Assembly: GCA_025667525.1 (NCBI GenBank)
Contig: CM046879.1
Span: forward strand, 359,494,639-359,558,638
DNA length: 64,000 nt
Reading direction: 5' to 3'
DNA from: Glebionis coronaria
Taxonomy: Eukaryota > Streptophyta > Magnoliopsida > Asterales > Asteraceae
How positions within the stretch are numbered: position 1 is the first letter of the stretch; each line of letters starts with the position of its first letter. The position numbers and the translations under genes are program-made. This document shows positions 27,407 to 39,157 of this stretch, in pieces. The notes beneath the pieces were generated by a model. The model was not told where the DNA came from and did no database searches. It saw only the letters and a list, made by a program, of their open reading frames with translations.

Positions 27407-27769
27407 TGATAGGAAGATTCACACGACTATATATGATATATAAATGAAGATGAAGATTAAACCAAAAAAAGAAAGATTAGATTAGATGAAGGAAAAGAGA
27501 AAAACAAAAGATGTGAATTCCTAGTGAGAGAAACACATACGTTTCTCTCTCTAAAACGAATGAAATGGAAAACACACACACAAATGAGGCTTAGGAGGCC
27601 TTTTATATTAAGTAGTAAGTGTTTAGGAGGCCTTCCTCATTTGTGTGTTCGGGACTAATTCCCGTTACATAAACATTAATAGCTAAGAACTCTCGACACC
27701 GTTGAATAGTATTTTTCACGAGCTTCGCAACGGTATATTATATGACCATCACTTTAAATACGGCTAACA
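27407..27769 (-). repeat. 3' LTR of Copia
   Basis: 363 bp, one base different from 38790-39152. On the sense (minus) strand it starts TGTTAGCCG and ends CCTATCA. Confidence 0.97.
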
Positions 27770-27783
27770 ATCTCCCCCTAAGG
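27770..27783 (-). other. Copia polypurine tract
   Basis: The minus strand reads CTTAGGGGGAGAT directly next to the 3' LTR. It is the expected second-strand primer. Confidence 0.85.
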
Positions 27784-30140
27784 GGTGGTCATGTAATATG
27801 TGACTTCACTTCGTTGGTGTTGCAGACTTTGAAGCTCGTTGTCTTGAGAGTTCCTTCATAGTTCCTTTCATGACTTGTGATCTTGGATCTTTGATCTTTG
27901 CCTTGACTTGATCTTGTAACTTTTCCAGCTTGTGTTCTTGTGTCTTTACCCACATACTCATGTTTTGAGTTGACATGAAAGCTTGTTAACAATCTCCCTT
28001 GATCATCAGAGTGGCGGAAGTCTTTGTCTTTAGATGTTCTTGAGCTTTCTTCAATAATCCTGAATATGTGGCCTTGAATTGCGACTCTTGAGATAGCGCC
28101 ACCGTTTGCATTCCACCGGTTTCCCGTTATACAGTACGAATACTGTACCTGTGATCAGGTAAGTTCAAAGAACTTCCTTGACAGGATTTCCAGCTGTGGT
28201 AGCCGTTCTCAATACTTGAATATATCGAAAGATAATTCAAAGTAAGGAGTGAATCATGCAGTTCCATTCTGCTGATTAGGTCGTCAATTCACTTTCCTGG
28301 AACAAGTCTGAATCAATTAAGAATCAAACCATCGTTGCTTTCCAGTTGACACAAGTTTGATTCATATAGAATCGCACAAGTTACCTACCGCAGTGCTGTT
28401 TGATGATGACACTGGAAGGATTTCCATTCGTCACTGTAAATACTGAAAAGTATTACTCTGAATGTTCTGGCAAGATCATAAAGATATTGCGTCGAGACCT
28501 GGAACGAGTTTGAATCAATTAAGAATCAAACCACTGTTGCTTTCCAGTTAACATATGTTTAATTCAAGTGAATCTTACATATGACCTACCGCAGTGCTGT
28601 TTGATGTTAACACTGGAAGGATTTCCATTCATCACTGTGAATACTAAAGAGTATCACTCTGAATGTTCTAGCAATACCACAAGGATAGAGCGTAGGACTC
28701 TGTAAATCATCGCTTGTGTTCTAATGATGAACAACAATTGATCTATGGAATAAGTGTCCTAATGAGATTTTTGATGAATCTCGTTGGCTCTAGACTCTAT
28801 AAGTGCACGTTTATTTGGTAATCGGAGGCTGGAGCAGACTGCCACCTATTCAATATCTACTATCTCGGAGTGAGAAAGTCGATAGAAATGAGTTGAACTC
28901 CGTGACAATAAAACAAACTTCTTTTGAGAGAAGCTTGAGTAGGCTGGGAAGGGTTGTGCATTGCATCACTGGGTCCATGATGCTTTGTCTTCAGTATCAG
29001 AAATCATCAAAGTGATTCTGATAAAAGATGTATTGACCCGGTTTCTGCCTAAGTTGTATGGAGGGCTTCTTTCTTTACACCCTTTATCCTTACATTTCTT
29101 TTTCATTCTTCAACCCCTTCAATGCTTACCAAGACGTCATAACTAGCACCTTGTTGTGATTGTTCCAGTGCTAGCTTAAGTCATTAGTCGGCATTATTCC
29201 CGTACACTCAACTACTCCATCTTTCCTAAGGACTTCTAAGTTCTAATGGATTGTCCCTGGGAAGATCCCTCCGGTTCTGGTTGGATCATAGGACGAATAC
29301 CTAACCACCTTTTGACACCAATATCGTCGTGATTAATTGTGTTGAAGGGTATGGATATCGTAACCAGAAAAATCATTTGAAAATGCAGTCAAGGTGTTGA
29401 TGAAATCAATGTTTACACCTTGAAAGTTTTCTCTATCACCAAAAACGCTCCCCCTACATATGTGCATCATAAAAGGAGAGATTTTTGCACATATTAGGAA
29501 GAGAAAGCACTTATATCAAAGACCTTATTCAAGATAACACATTTTAATCACTATTCTCCCCCTCAAAAATTGCATGAAATTGAAATTTTTGTGAAACTAG
29601 TGATGAAACATGGAGAGAATAATGTGTCATGAAACTTTGGAACAAATGTTTATAAAAACATTATACTCCCCCTCGAAAAGAGATTGTATTTAAATAGGGG
29701 AGTATATGAGCACATTGTTTTGAAATACCTTGAAAAATTGTGCTCAAAAGTCCGTGAAAATTGGGTTCACGAGCTTAAAACTTTGAATGTTTTGATAAAA
29801 GCTCATGACCGAGAAAAGCAAATTTCTCGTTGTTCAGGATAAGTCAAAGACTTTCCTTTATTTAGGGACCGGGTTATAGTCTGACATGTGACTATAAGCC
29901 ATTATGAGAAGAAAAATAGAAAAGACATGTTTTGAAAACATTTGAACTCTCATTCGAACTTTATGTACGTACCCGTGTCGTTATTGAACAACATTTCTAA
30001 GCACGTCCATATTATCGATGATGAGAGACATGTCGGAGAAGAATATTTTTGGTATTTTTTGAAAGGTTTTCTCATTTTTTATTTTGTTTTTATAGGTTTT
30101 ATATTTTTGTATTTTGATTTTCTGATAGATATATACAAGA
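27784..30140 (-). other. Copia 3' region, no gene
   Basis: About 2.4 kb lie between the end of pol and the purine tract. It includes a 202-bp tandem duplication (units at about 28296-28497 and 28498-28699, both with AATCAATTAAGAATCAAACCA and CTACCGCAGTGCTGTTTGATG). No envelope-like or other frame is evident. Confidence 0.7.
28296..28699. repeat. 202-bp tandem duplication in Copia 3' region
   Basis: AATCAATTAAGAATCAAAC starts at 28311 and 28513, and ACCGCAGTGCTGTTTGATG recurs at the same offset. The copies are about 85-90% alike by eye. Confidence 0.85.
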
Positions 30141-33100
30141 TTACTGCGAATGTGCAAGACGTTCAAGTTCATCAGGTGTGAAACTACGCATACCAAGTCG
30201 ACGAACCAAGAATTCAAATCTGTCTTGAGAAAGAGCTTTGGTGAAGATGTCGGCTAGTTGGTAGTCCGTCTTGACAAAGAACAGTTCGATCGTTCCTTTT
30301 TCCACATGCTCCTTTATGAAATGGAATCGGACAGCTATGTGCTTGGTCTTGGAGTGTTGGACCGGGTTGCAGGATATGGCTATGGCTGATTGTGAATCAC
30401 AGTAAATAGGGACTTTGTTAAAGTAAAAGCCATAATCCGTGAGTTGTGTTCTCATCCAAAGGACTTGAGCACTACACACGGATAGAGACACATATTCTGC
30501 TTCCGCGGTTGACAACGCCGTACAGTCTTGTTTCCTTGATGACCAGCTCACTAGCTTTTCGCCTAAGAATTGTGCTCCACCGGAAGTGCTCTTGAATGTA
30601 TCATGACACCCTGCATGATCGGCATCTGAAAAACCCGTGAGATTAAAACCAGAATCCTTCGTATACCAGAGACCCATGTTAATGGTTCCCCGGAGATAAC
30701 GAAAGATCCTTTTAACCTCCTTGAGGTGTTTCTCGGTTGGCTGAGCCTGATACCGAGCACATAAACAAGTAGCATGCACAATGTCCGGTCTGCTTGAGGT
30801 TAAGTACATAAGGGACCCGATCATACTACGGTATTTTGTAGCATCTACAAATGTCCCTTTCTTATCCAAATCAAGCTTGTGTTTAGTGTCCATTGGAGTA
30901 CCAATAGGATCACAGTTATCCATACCAAATTTCGTTAGAATCTCAAGCACATACTTGGACTGATTTATGAAAATACCACGGGGGGATTGGTGAACTTGGA
31001 GACCAAGAAAAAACGTCATTTCCCCCATCATGGACATTTCAAATCGACTTTTCATAAGGTCGGAAAATAATATGGAATATTTTGGGTTAGTAGAACCAAA
31101 TATAATATCATCTACATAGACCTGAGCCACCAAGATGTCGTTGCCGTAGTGCTTAATAAACAACGTTGGATCAATAGTTCCTTTGCTGAAGTGATTTTGT
31201 AGAAGAAATGATGATAATTCGTCGTACCATGCCCTCGGTGCTTGTTTCAAACCATAAATTGCCTTTTTCAACTTGTAGACATGGCTTGGATGTTCGGTAT
31301 TGATGAAACCTTCAGGTTGACATACATATACATCTTCTTTTAACGGCCCGTGCAAGAAAGCCGTCTTCACGTCCATTTGATACACAGTGAACGATTTGTG
31401 TGCAGCATATGCCAAGAAAATCCTAATAGCTTCCATCCGAGCAACCGGGGCGAAGGATTCAGCGAAATCAATTCCCTCCTGCTGTTTATAACCTCTCACA
31501 ACTAACCGAGTCTTGTTCCTAATGACCGTTTGCTCCTCATCCATCTTGTTTTTGAATAACCATTTCAGGGTAAGCGGATCGATATTGTCTGGTCGAGGTA
31601 CTAACTCCCATACATCAAGCCGGATGAACTGATTGAGTTCTTCTTGCATAGACTCAATCCATGATGCATCGGTCATTGCTTCTTTCACACTTGCTGGTTC
31701 CATTGTGCTGACTGATAGTGCATAGATACACATATCACCATCGGTACGCAGCTGATTTCGTGTTGAGACCGGTCGTGAGAGATTGCCAATCACTTGAACC
31801 AAAGGATGATTCTTAGTCCATTTGTGTTCATGTGGAAGTGTATGAGAAACTTGATGCGAGCTCGACGGATCCACATATGGTGCTGACGGCTGAGTAGTGC
31901 TTGTGGAAGCCGCAAATGGATTAACAAACTCGTGTTCGTTGAGCATCGCATTGTTTGCATTTTCAGCAACTATTTCATTCTGAAGATGAACATGAGTAGG
32001 AGTTTGCTGAGAATGTTGTTGAGTTGCGTCAGCAATCGGAGAAGTGGTTGGAAAGTTTTGAGGTACTATGGTTGAGGTTGACGTAGATGGTGCAGAAGTA
32101 GATGCCGATGGTGTAGATGCAGTCGGAGGTTCTTGAACTACCGTAGCAGGTGCAGCCGGGGCATTTTGAGGAACACCAAATGACGAAGGACCCTCCATAT
32201 ATTCATCATAGATTGGCCCAAATAAAACTTCCAAGTCACGTTCTGATGGTTGTAACGATGAGATTGCTGGCGGTGCAAATTGAAGCGCGAGTCCTGAACT
32301 TACGTGTCCAGAAGTCTGACCTTGAAGCTCGGGATGTGAGCTTCTATGCTGAGAGGCCATACCCGAGAGTTCATCAAAGGTAACGTTCATAGTCTCCATT
32401 ACCTTTCTTGTCCTTCGATTATAAACCCTGTAAGCACAAGCAGTTGAAGAATAACCAATGAAAAAGCCAATATCACCTTTAGGTTCAAGTTTACCGATAT
32501 CTTCACGATCATTCTTCGGATAACATAATGCACCGAAGACATGTAAAAATGAAATATCCGGTTTTCTTCCATTAATGATCTCATAAGGTGTTTTGTTGAA
32601 ACGGGTGTGAATAATGGAGCGGTTTTGAGTATAACATGCAGTTGCTATAGCGTCGGCCCAAAGGAATAACGGTGCACTAGAGGAGAGAAGCATCGTTCGA
32701 GCAGCTTCAACTAACGTACGATTCCTCCGTTCCACAACTCCATTCTGCTCTGGAGTTCTTACAGCCGAAGTTTGATGAGAAATCCCAACTTCGTCAAAAT
32801 AAGCTTTCAATTTCTGATTTGTGAATTCTGTACCGTTATCCGTTCTCACAATAATGACAGGGGCTTGCAGTAGAACTGATGTTTTCTTCAAGAAGTTAAT
32901 AATTACATCAGGGGTTTCATCTTTTGAAGCAAGAAAATGAACCCATGTGTAGCGAGAATAGTCATCCACAATGACAAGGACATACCGCTTTCCATTAATA
33001 CTTTTGATTCTCATTGGGCCACACAAATCCATATGTAGGAGATGTAACCTATTCGTTGAGTTGGGAACAGGTTTGGGTTTGTGAGGCTTCTTCTTACTTT

Positions 33101-33614
33101 TACCTTGCTCACATGAAGGACAAAGATGGTCTTTTGTGTATTTGAACTTTGGAAGACCGGTAACGAGATCATCTTTCGCGAGATGGGTGATGGCATCGAA
33201 ATTGAGATGAGATAACCTTTGATGCCATAACCACGACTTTGTTGATGTGGCTCGGGCCATGAGACAAATTGGAGAAGCAGCAGACATTTGAAAAAGATCA
33301 ATGGTGTAAAGGTTGGTGGTACGATTTCCTTTCAACAGATCAATTCCTTCAAGATCTCTTACAAAACATGTATGACTTCTGAAAGCGACCTCCAAGTCTG
33401 AATCACAAAATTGCCCAACCGAGAACAAGTTATGTCCCAAGCCATCAACAAAGGAGACTCTGGTGATGATTATATTTCCCCAATGAAGATCACCATAGCC
33501 TAGAATTGCTGCAACATGATCATTTCCAAATCGAACAGTTCCCATGAAACGCCATACAAAGTTCTTGAGAAGGCTTCGATTCCCCGTCATATGTTTGGAA
33601 CAGCCCGAGTCCAC
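30141..33614 (-). CDS. pol: Copia Pol: protease, integrase, reverse transcriptase, RNase H
   Basis: This 1157-residue frame encodes the enzymes that copy and insert the element. Order: protease active site at the very start ([11 protein letters not shown]), integrase zinc finger (H131, H136, C165, C168), integrase core with D196 (HMDLCGPM), D259 (VRTDNGTEF) and E295 ([14 protein letters not shown]) in the D-D-35-E spacing, a Ser/Thr/Pro linker, reverse transcriptase from about residue 640 with the YVDD catalytic box, and RNase H ending [12 protein letters not shown]. All key residues are present and no internal stop is seen. The frame is in register with gag and continues upstream of this methionine by 31 codons to the TAA at 33708-33710. 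The methionine is therefore not a likely start; translation presumably depends on gag. Confidence 0.95.
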   Translation of the reverse strand: MDSGCSKHMTGNRSLLKNFVWRFMGTVRFGNDHVAAILGYGDLHWGNIIITRVSFVDGLGHNLFSVGQFCDSDLEVAFRSHTCFVRDLEGIDLLKGNRTTNLYTIDLFQMSAASPICLMARATSTKSWLWHQRLSHLNFDAITHLAKDDLVTGLPKFKYTKDHLCPSCEQGKSKKKPHKPKPVPNSTNRLHLLHMDLCGPMRIKSINGKRYVLVIVDDYSRYTWVHFLASKDETPDVIINFLKKTSVLLQAPVIIVRTDNGTEFTNQKLKAYFDEVGISHQTSAVRTPEQNGVVERRNRTLVEAARTMLLSSSAPLFLWADAIATACYTQNRSIIHTRFNKTPYEIINGRKPDISFLHVFGALCYPKNDREDIGKLEPKGDIGFFIGYSSTACAYRVYNRRTRKVMETMNVTFDELSGMASQHRSSHPELQGQTSGHVSSGLALQFAPPAISSLQPSERDLEVLFGPIYDEYMEGPSSFGVPQNAPAAPATVVQEPPTASTPSASTSAPSTSTSTIVPQNFPTTSPIADATQQHSQQTPTHVHLQNEIVAENANNAMLNEHEFVNPFAASTSTTQPSAPYVDPSSSHQVSHTLPHEHKWTKNHPLVQVIGNLSRPVSTRNQLRTDGDMCIYALSVSTMEPASVKEAMTDASWIESMQEELNQFIRLDVWELVPRPDNIDPLTLKWLFKNKMDEEQTVIRNKTRLVVRGYKQQEGIDFAESFAPVARMEAIRIFLAYAAHKSFTVYQMDVKTAFLHGPLKEDVYVCQPEGFINTEHPSHVYKLKKAIYGLKQAPRAWYDELSSFLLQNHFSKGTIDPTLFIKHYGNDILVAQVYVDDIIFGSTNPKYSILFSDLMKSRFEMSMMGEMTFFLGLQVHQSPRGIFINQSKYVLEILTKFGMDNCDPIGTPMDTKHKLDLDKKGTFVDATKYRSMIGSLMYLTSSRPDIVHATCLCARYQAQPTEKHLKEVKRIFRYLRGTINMGLWYTKDSGFNLTGFSDADHAGCHDTFKSTSGGAQFLGEKLVSWSSRKQDCTALSTAEAEYVSLSVCSAQVLWMRTQLTDYGFYFNKVPIYCDSQSAIAISCNPVQHSKTKHIAVRFHFIKEHVEKGTIELFFVKTDYQLADIFTKALSQDRFEFLVRRLGMRSFTPDELERLAHSQ

Positions 33615-33707
33615 GCACCAGAGACAAATTTCAACAGCCTGCCAATGATAAGAGAAACAAATATTTTGGCAACCGATGAAATAGGTTCCTGTAGGGTTAG
33701 AAGATAA
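33615..33707 (-). CDS. Gag-Pol junction segment (in frame, after TAA)
   Basis: 31 codons lie between the gag stop and the protease. They run directly into the active site ([10 protein letters not shown]), as in Copia polyproteins where this region is continuous with Gag. It shows that only the stop, and no frameshift, separates the two frames. Confidence 0.8.
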
Positions 33708-36700
33708 TTAAGCCGTATCACATACCGACGTTTCACTGTCAGTATGAGATCTACTAGTGTCGATAATTTTGCCACTACAGTCAAAATTTCTACCAGTAGG
33801 CAACCATTTAGAGGTGAGTCTAGGGCTACTAGGCTTAGCAAGACTTTCTGTGGACCCTACATGCGTACTTTTTGGAACATACACCTTAGCCTTAGGAGTG
33901 CGTTGTTGTTCACTGACTGACAACTTGTCAATTCGAGTGTAACCACCATAATTCAAACCATTCATAGTCAAACCACAAGCATCATGACTAAAAGTAAAGA
34001 AACATTTATTACATTTAGCACAAATAACTTCAGATTTTTCATTCCGAATAGCAAGCTTAAAGTCATTACATTCAGATGAATTAGGTTTCTGATTATGATT
34101 AAAAAGCGGTAAATTCCTAGGGTGTTCTTCTACTTCCACATTATTGATCTTGGGGCGACTACTTCTAGAGGCAAAAGGGACCCTATCATTCCTTGTATTG
34201 CTCGTAGGCTGTGGCCTTCTGCTCTTAGTGTAGTTGTTTATTCCTGTAGAAGAAGACACGCGTCTATTAGAATTAGCACTTTTTAAATCAATAACTTGTG
34301 GTTGAGTTATAGTGATCGGTTTTGTCCTAACGCTTGCTGTACGTTGTTTGCTAGGCACAGAGGGAGAACTAACACGAAACATTCCTGGGGCAATCACAGC
34401 AGTTTTCGTTCCAGCAACCTTGGGAAAAGGTGTCACAGCAATACGAGTGGGTCCCGAGGTTGCTGGTTTCTGGATCATCGTATCCACAATCGAGCTAGGT
34501 TCAGAAGTCTTATCTTTTAACAAGGCCTTTAACTTACAGTTCTCACAGATTTTATCAATAAGTTTCTGATAGACAGACTTACTTTGTTCAACAGCCCGCT
34601 TATATGAAACAACAACAGATTCTAAATCTGCAATCTTAGCCTTAAGCTTCTGAACATTACCACCACTAGTACTCTCTAACCTAGACGAGGCCAAATTCGT
34701 TTCCGAAGCCCCTCCTAACTGAGCCTGCAACCGTGCGATAGTTTGTTGCATTTCATTGTGAGCTTTTTCATACGAAATCTTGTCATATTTGCATTCATCA
34801 CATTTTTTGACAAATTTATTCCAAAGATCGGTGAATTCTTTATCCTTTTTAATGACATAAGATTCCATTTTCTCTTTCATAAGATCAAGCTCAGTTTGGA
34901 GGTTTTCATCATGCGAAGTAGAGGTACCTAACTCAACAGGGCTACTATCAATACAATCACGAGCTTTTGAGAGGCGTTCAAGGTCGTTTTCCAAAACTTT
35001 AATTTTATCAAGAGATTCATCAGCTTCCTTCGTCAATGATTTAAAGTCTTCAACAAAGTTGGCTAATTCTTTTAGAAAAGCGTTTTCCAAATTTCCTAAC
35101 CGAGCATCAACTTGATTAATAATCGGATTAATATCGTTTTGAAGAATTTTCTGAACCTCAATCTGAACAGGTGATGTAAAATTACCTCCAGTTATTTTTG
35201 AATTAACAACACGTTTAAGGATGACAAAGTTATCTTTAAGCTCGTTTAGAAATCGGCGAGTGATACTCGGTTTAGGAGGGTCATCAGACAATTCCTCACT
35301 TGGTAGCAAAAGCATTTCAGTACTCGTTTTAGACCGAACAAAAACAGTTGGAGGATTAACTTTCGGATAATAAACGGGTATCACTTCTTTATCAAGCTTT
35401 TTCATTCTTAAACGAGACTCTACAGCGAGTTCAGTAGTTTCCTCGGAATCATGCACACTAGGAGGATCATGCTCATCAGACAATAGCACACTACCATTAT
35501 ATAAAGTTTCATTAGTGGCCTGAACTTTCTTAAGGTATCCTGGATTAGGGGGAAGAGGACAACCTAAAGCCATTTTGTATCGAGTGTAATTTATCTCATT
35601 CACTTTTGGTGCGAGCATATTTATCGTCTGCATAGTTTGGCCACGTTTTACTAAAAGGTTGTCTAATTCTCTAATCCTATCCTGCGCTTTGCAAAAATCC
35701 TCAAGAAGCCCATCTTCTCGAATTTTGAAATCATGTTTCAGCTGTTTTCTTTCTTCTTTTAAATCAGAAACAATAGATTTTTCAGTTGAAAGCTGTTTAT
35801 TAAGAGAAGTGATTTCATCATTCAATTCGCTTATCTTTTTAGCACTACTTAAGTGTAAGGCATTTAACTTCTTAGTGGTGCATTTTTCTTGATAAACCGA
35901 TGTAGCATGAGCTTGTTCAAGTTCCTTGATTTTTTCATGATGAATCTCAAAACTTTTCTCCCGTTCCTTATATCCCGCAAGCTCAGTGGTCAATTTGGCA
36001 TTAGTTTCTCTAAACTTATTATTAACCACCGTAGCATGATCTACATCCTTAGCAAGCTTATCAAATAGAGATTTATAATACGCATGTGTCTCATCAGGAA
36101 GGGTTGTAGGCTGGGCAACTTGATCTACACTAAGGTCCACACTAGGCTCATTTGAAATAATATTACTAGTATTCGTTTGATCCTCGTGTGTCTCAATGTA
36201 GGGCTCAAGCATCTCAGTATACTCTTCCTCCTGATTAGACATATTATATATATCATTATCATCAAAACTTGGGTGTACCTCAGAGGGACCGTCTGCATCA
36301 TAAACGGGAGCTCTGTCATCATGCATTCCCGAGGTTGATGCTTGCTGTAAGTTTGCCATCAAGATGTAGTTGGCATTCACCTCTTCTTCCTCGTCATATT
36401 CTGCAGCAGAAGCCATAAGATCAAATTCCTCGGCTTGAAGTGGGATTCCTGCCTCTTCTTTTTGTGCTATGAGAAGCTGAGTCTGAAGATAAGCAGCATC
36501 CCTCTTCTTTTTGGCTGTGCAATCTCGAGCATAATGACCAAATCCCCTGCAGTTGTAGCACTGAACCTGACGATTGTTGTTTCCATTTCCCGTACCAGTA
36601 TTCTCAGCCCTTGCAGCCACAATGTTTCCCATCTGGTTACCAACCGCTGGCACAACTATTAACCCATTCTGATTACCCGCATTCAGAACACCCGGATTTG

Positions 36701-37859
36701 GACCACGGTTTTGCCCATACTGATTTCCTGCATTGCCAACGGTCTGCCCAGCATTCTGACCATATTGTTGAAACTGAGTCCCCGTGTTTCCAGCAACTAC
36801 CAATTGGCGATCTTGATTCGCATTCATGAAAGGTTGAGCAATCTGCCTATTTCTAGTATTCGAGGAGATTCTCTGATTGTTGTTGGTGGGGTTAATGGTG
36901 AATTTGAATGCCTTTGCAAGAAGGGCAAGACCAGTATTAATAGCATGAGTAGGATCAGTAATGTCATCAAAACAGGCAATGGGTTGTTGTAAGTAATTCA
37001 TAGCAGCAGGGTGTTGATATCCATAAGCAGTGAGTTGTTGTTGTTGTTGTGGCAGGAAGTTACTTGATGAGGGTTGATGGTAGGGTACCATGGGATATGA
37101 CATAGATGATGGAGAGTTTGCCATAAAAGCCAATGGATCTTGTGTCTTGGCACGTCTTTCTGCCCTAACTTCGTTAGCTTCATCTTGATTCATCTTCAAA
37201 TAGTCATAAACTTGAGTGTAGTCCACAACATGAAGATCCTTGGTTTGATTGACAAGAGTGACATATCGTGACCATTCAGAAGGAAGATTATCAAGAAATT
37301 TGATGTTGGCAGCAATTTGTGCAGGTTCATGTTTGTTTCTTCTAAGATGGTTCATGAGGGTTGAAAACCGATGATAATAAGGTTCAATTTGTTCCCCTTC
37401 AGTAGACGTAAATTTCTCCCATTCACGAAGCAACTTAGTTTCCTTTTCTTGTAAACCGATTTCACTGCCCTTCATCATTTTCTGAATCCTAAGCCACATC
37501 TCGTGTGCGGTTTCACAACTATCGACAGCAGCATAAACATCTTCAGGAAGTCCCATAAGTATGACTTGAATTGCTTGATCATCAGCGTCGAGTTGTTTGG
37601 ATTCAGCTTCAGTTAATTCTTCATCTGTTTGCTCATGACTTGAATCAGCTACTGGGTTAGCATTCGTAGGGTCCCCAGGCACAATAATTGTTCTTCTAAC
37701 GTACGGACCCTTTTGAATCGAGTTGACAATCAACTTTCCCAGAGGTTTACATTTTGCATAACGAAGGAGACGACTAGCCCATGTAGTGTAATTCTCCTTG
37801 GTAAGCATGGGTGGACGATTCTCAGTACCCGCAGCATAGATATCTTGTTGAGACGTCAT
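33708..37859 (-). CDS. gag: Copia Gag, long form (1383 aa)
   Basis: The ATG at 37859 opens the frame (MTSQQDIYAAG). Residues about 80-240 form a UBN2-type Copia capsid domain (DDQAIQVILMGLPEDVYAAV, HEMWLRIQKMMKG, IKFLDNLPSEWSRYVTLV). A CCHC zinc knuckle lies at residues 434-447 (CYNCRGFGHYARDC) for RNA packaging. Then come a Gln/Asn-rich stretch and about 800 residues of Lys/Glu/Asp-rich, coiled-coil-like sequence, which explains the unusual length. A second Cys/His cluster (CAKCNKCFFTFSHDACG) lies near the C-terminus and may be another zinc-binding site. TAA at 33708-33710 ends it in frame with pol. Coiled-coil Gag extensions are known in Sirevirus-like and some Asteraceae Copia elements; the exact clade here is unassigned. 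Confidence 0.92.
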   Translation of the reverse strand: MTSQQDIYAAGTENRPPMLTKENYTTWASRLLRYAKCKPLGKLIVNSIQKGPYVRRTIIVPGDPTNANPVADSSHEQTDEELTEAESKQLDADDQAIQVILMGLPEDVYAAVDSCETAHEMWLRIQKMMKGSEIGLQEKETKLLREWEKFTSTEGEQIEPYYHRFSTLMNHLRRNKHEPAQIAANIKFLDNLPSEWSRYVTLVNQTKDLHVVDYTQVYDYLKMNQDEANEVRAERRAKTQDPLAFMANSPSSMSYPMVPYHQPSSSNFLPQQQQQLTAYGYQHPAAMNYLQQPIACFDDITDPTHAINTGLALLAKAFKFTINPTNNNQRISSNTRNRQIAQPFMNANQDRQLVVAGNTGTQFQQYGQNAGQTVGNAGNQYGQNRGPNPGVLNAGNQNGLIVVPAVGNQMGNIVAARAENTGTGNGNNNRQVQCYNCRGFGHYARDCTAKKKRDAAYLQTQLLIAQKEEAGIPLQAEEFDLMASAAEYDEEEEVNANYILMANLQQASTSGMHDDRAPVYDADGPSEVHPSFDDNDIYNMSNQEEEYTEMLEPYIETHEDQTNTSNIISNEPSVDLSVDQVAQPTTLPDETHAYYKSLFDKLAKDVDHATVVNNKFRETNAKLTTELAGYKEREKSFEIHHEKIKELEQAHATSVYQEKCTTKKLNALHLSSAKKISELNDEITSLNKQLSTEKSIVSDLKEERKQLKHDFKIREDGLLEDFCKAQDRIRELDNLLVKRGQTMQTINMLAPKVNEINYTRYKMALGCPLPPNPGYLKKVQATNETLYNGSVLLSDEHDPPSVHDSEETTELAVESRLRMKKLDKEVIPVYYPKVNPPTVFVRSKTSTEMLLLPSEELSDDPPKPSITRRFLNELKDNFVILKRVVNSKITGGNFTSPVQIEVQKILQNDINPIINQVDARLGNLENAFLKELANFVEDFKSLTKEADESLDKIKVLENDLERLSKARDCIDSSPVELGTSTSHDENLQTELDLMKEKMESYVIKKDKEFTDLWNKFVKKCDECKYDKISYEKAHNEMQQTIARLQAQLGGASETNLASSRLESTSGGNVQKLKAKIADLESVVVSYKRAVEQSKSVYQKLIDKICENCKLKALLKDKTSEPSSIVDTMIQKPATSGPTRIAVTPFPKVAGTKTAVIAPGMFRVSSPSVPSKQRTASVRTKPITITQPQVIDLKSANSNRRVSSSTGINNYTKSRRPQPTSNTRNDRVPFASRSSRPKINNVEVEEHPRNLPLFNHNQKPNSSECNDFKLAIRNEKSEVICAKCNKCFFTFSHDACGLTMNGLNYGGYTRIDKLSVSEQQRTPKAKVYVPKSTHVGSTESLAKPSSPRLTSKWLPTGRNFDCSGKIIDTSRSHTDSETSVCDTA

Positions 37860-38081
37860 CGTAGAAGTCGTGTGAACAACAGGATCTCAATTCGTAGAAA
37901 GCGTGTGGTGATGTTGAAATTCCGAAACTTCCGATTTTTTTCTCAGTCCGACAATAAATTCCTCAGTCCGACAAAACGGTAAGCTGAAAAAATTGTGTAT
38001 CGCCAAATTTTGAAATTGAGTTCGAGATAGCCAAAAACTAGTAGGGAAAAAATTTGATTCTACTTGACCTAAAAATTTTAA

Positions 38082-38123
<42 letters not shown>

Positions 38124-38777
38124 CTTCGTGTAAACTATGTTCTGAGACTAGTCTAGATGGTGGCTAACACTAAAAATTGCTCAAACAAAATTTCCATCGG
38201 AATGCCCATCGGAAAAATCTATCGGAATGTTCTATCGGAATGTCCTTCTATCGGAATGTCCTACGATCGGAAAGTCCTTCTATCGGAATCTTAGATCGCA
38301 ATGATGATCTGTCGGAATGCTAGATCGCAATGATGATCTGTCGGAATCTTCAGATCGGAATAACTTCAGATCGGAATGTGGCTAAAATCAATTTGGCAGA
38401 GTAACGACTCAAAGTTCCTTAAGAGCCGTCGGAATCCCAGATCGCAAAGAACGATCGGAATGTCCAGATCGGAATAAGGTATCGAAATGTTTAGATCGCA
38501 AAGTGGAACCTAAGGTTATTGCGATCTGGCCACACGTGCTTTGTACTTTCCGATGGTGAAACTTGCAAGAATTTCGGAAAGATGAACAAACACGAAATTT
38601 CTCAACTTTTGATCCAAAAAACTTGTTTTTAAGCCAAAACCAAGATGCCCAAATGACTACTACACGATTTAAAGAAGGTATACTTCTTAGAAACACAAAC
38701 AAACACGAAATTTGTTTGATGTTTTGACGAAAAACAATCAAAATCACACGAAATGCTCAAATACGAATCCCTTGGCG
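37860..38777 (-). other. Copia leader with repeats
   Basis: About 0.9 kb between the primer site and gag. It contains a 37-nt poly(T) run (38085-38121; poly(A) on the sense strand) and a cluster of ATCGGAATG/GATCGGAA words (38193-38480). No gene is seen. Confidence 0.8.
38193..38480. repeat. ATCGGAATG short-repeat cluster
   Basis: The word ATCGGAATG or a one-base variant recurs more than ten times at irregular 10-35 bp intervals. Confidence 0.8.
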
Positions 38778-38787
38778 AATGATACCA
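38778..38787 (-). other. Copia primer binding site, tRNA-Met type
   Basis: The minus strand reads TGGTATCATT two bases from the LTR end. The first eight bases match the initiator tRNA-Met complement (TGGTATCAGAGC). Confidence 0.75.
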
Positions 38788-38789
38788 CT

Positions 38790-39152
38790 TGATAGGAAGA
38801 TTCACACGACTATATATGATATATAAATGAAGTTGAAGATTAAACCAAAAAAAGAAAGATTAGATTAGATGAAGGAAAAGAGAAAAACAAAAGATGTGAA
38901 TTCCTAGTGAGAGAAACACATACGTTTCTCTCTCTAAAACGAATGAAATGGAAAACACACACACAAATGAGGCTTAGGAGGCCTTTTATATTAAGTAGTA
39001 AGTGTTTAGGAGGCCTTCCTCATTTGTGTGTTCGGGACTAATTCCCGTTACATAAACATTAATAGCTAAGAACTCTCGACACCGTTGAATAGTATTTTTC
39101 ACGAGCTTCGCAACGGTATATTATATGACCATCACTTTAAATACGGCTAACA
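38790..39152 (-). repeat. 5' LTR of Copia
   Basis: 363 bp, nearly identical to 27407-27769. It is followed by AGCTA at 39153-39157. It contains a TATATATGATATATAA stretch that may form the promoter. Confidence 0.97.
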
Positions 39153-39157
39153 AGCTA

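Larger units (their letters stand above)
27407..39152 (-). mobile_element. Ty1/Copia retrotransposon, young, nearly intact (11.7 kb)
   Basis: Two 363-bp LTRs differ at one base (about 27450 versus 38833) and are bounded by AGCTA target duplications. The order on the minus strand is LTR, methionine-tRNA-type primer site, 0.9 kb leader, gag, protease-integrase-RT-RNase H, a 2.4 kb 3' region, purine tract and LTR. The order integrase before reverse transcriptase defines Copia. The length is about twice that of a minimal Copia element because of the long Gag, leader and 3' region. The coding sequence is open apart from one stop between gag and pol. Insertion is very recent. Confidence 0.97.

Noticed and set aside
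27789..29146. Envelope-like ORF in the Copia 3' region
   Set aside because: Only short frames occur, with no signal peptide or membrane segment.
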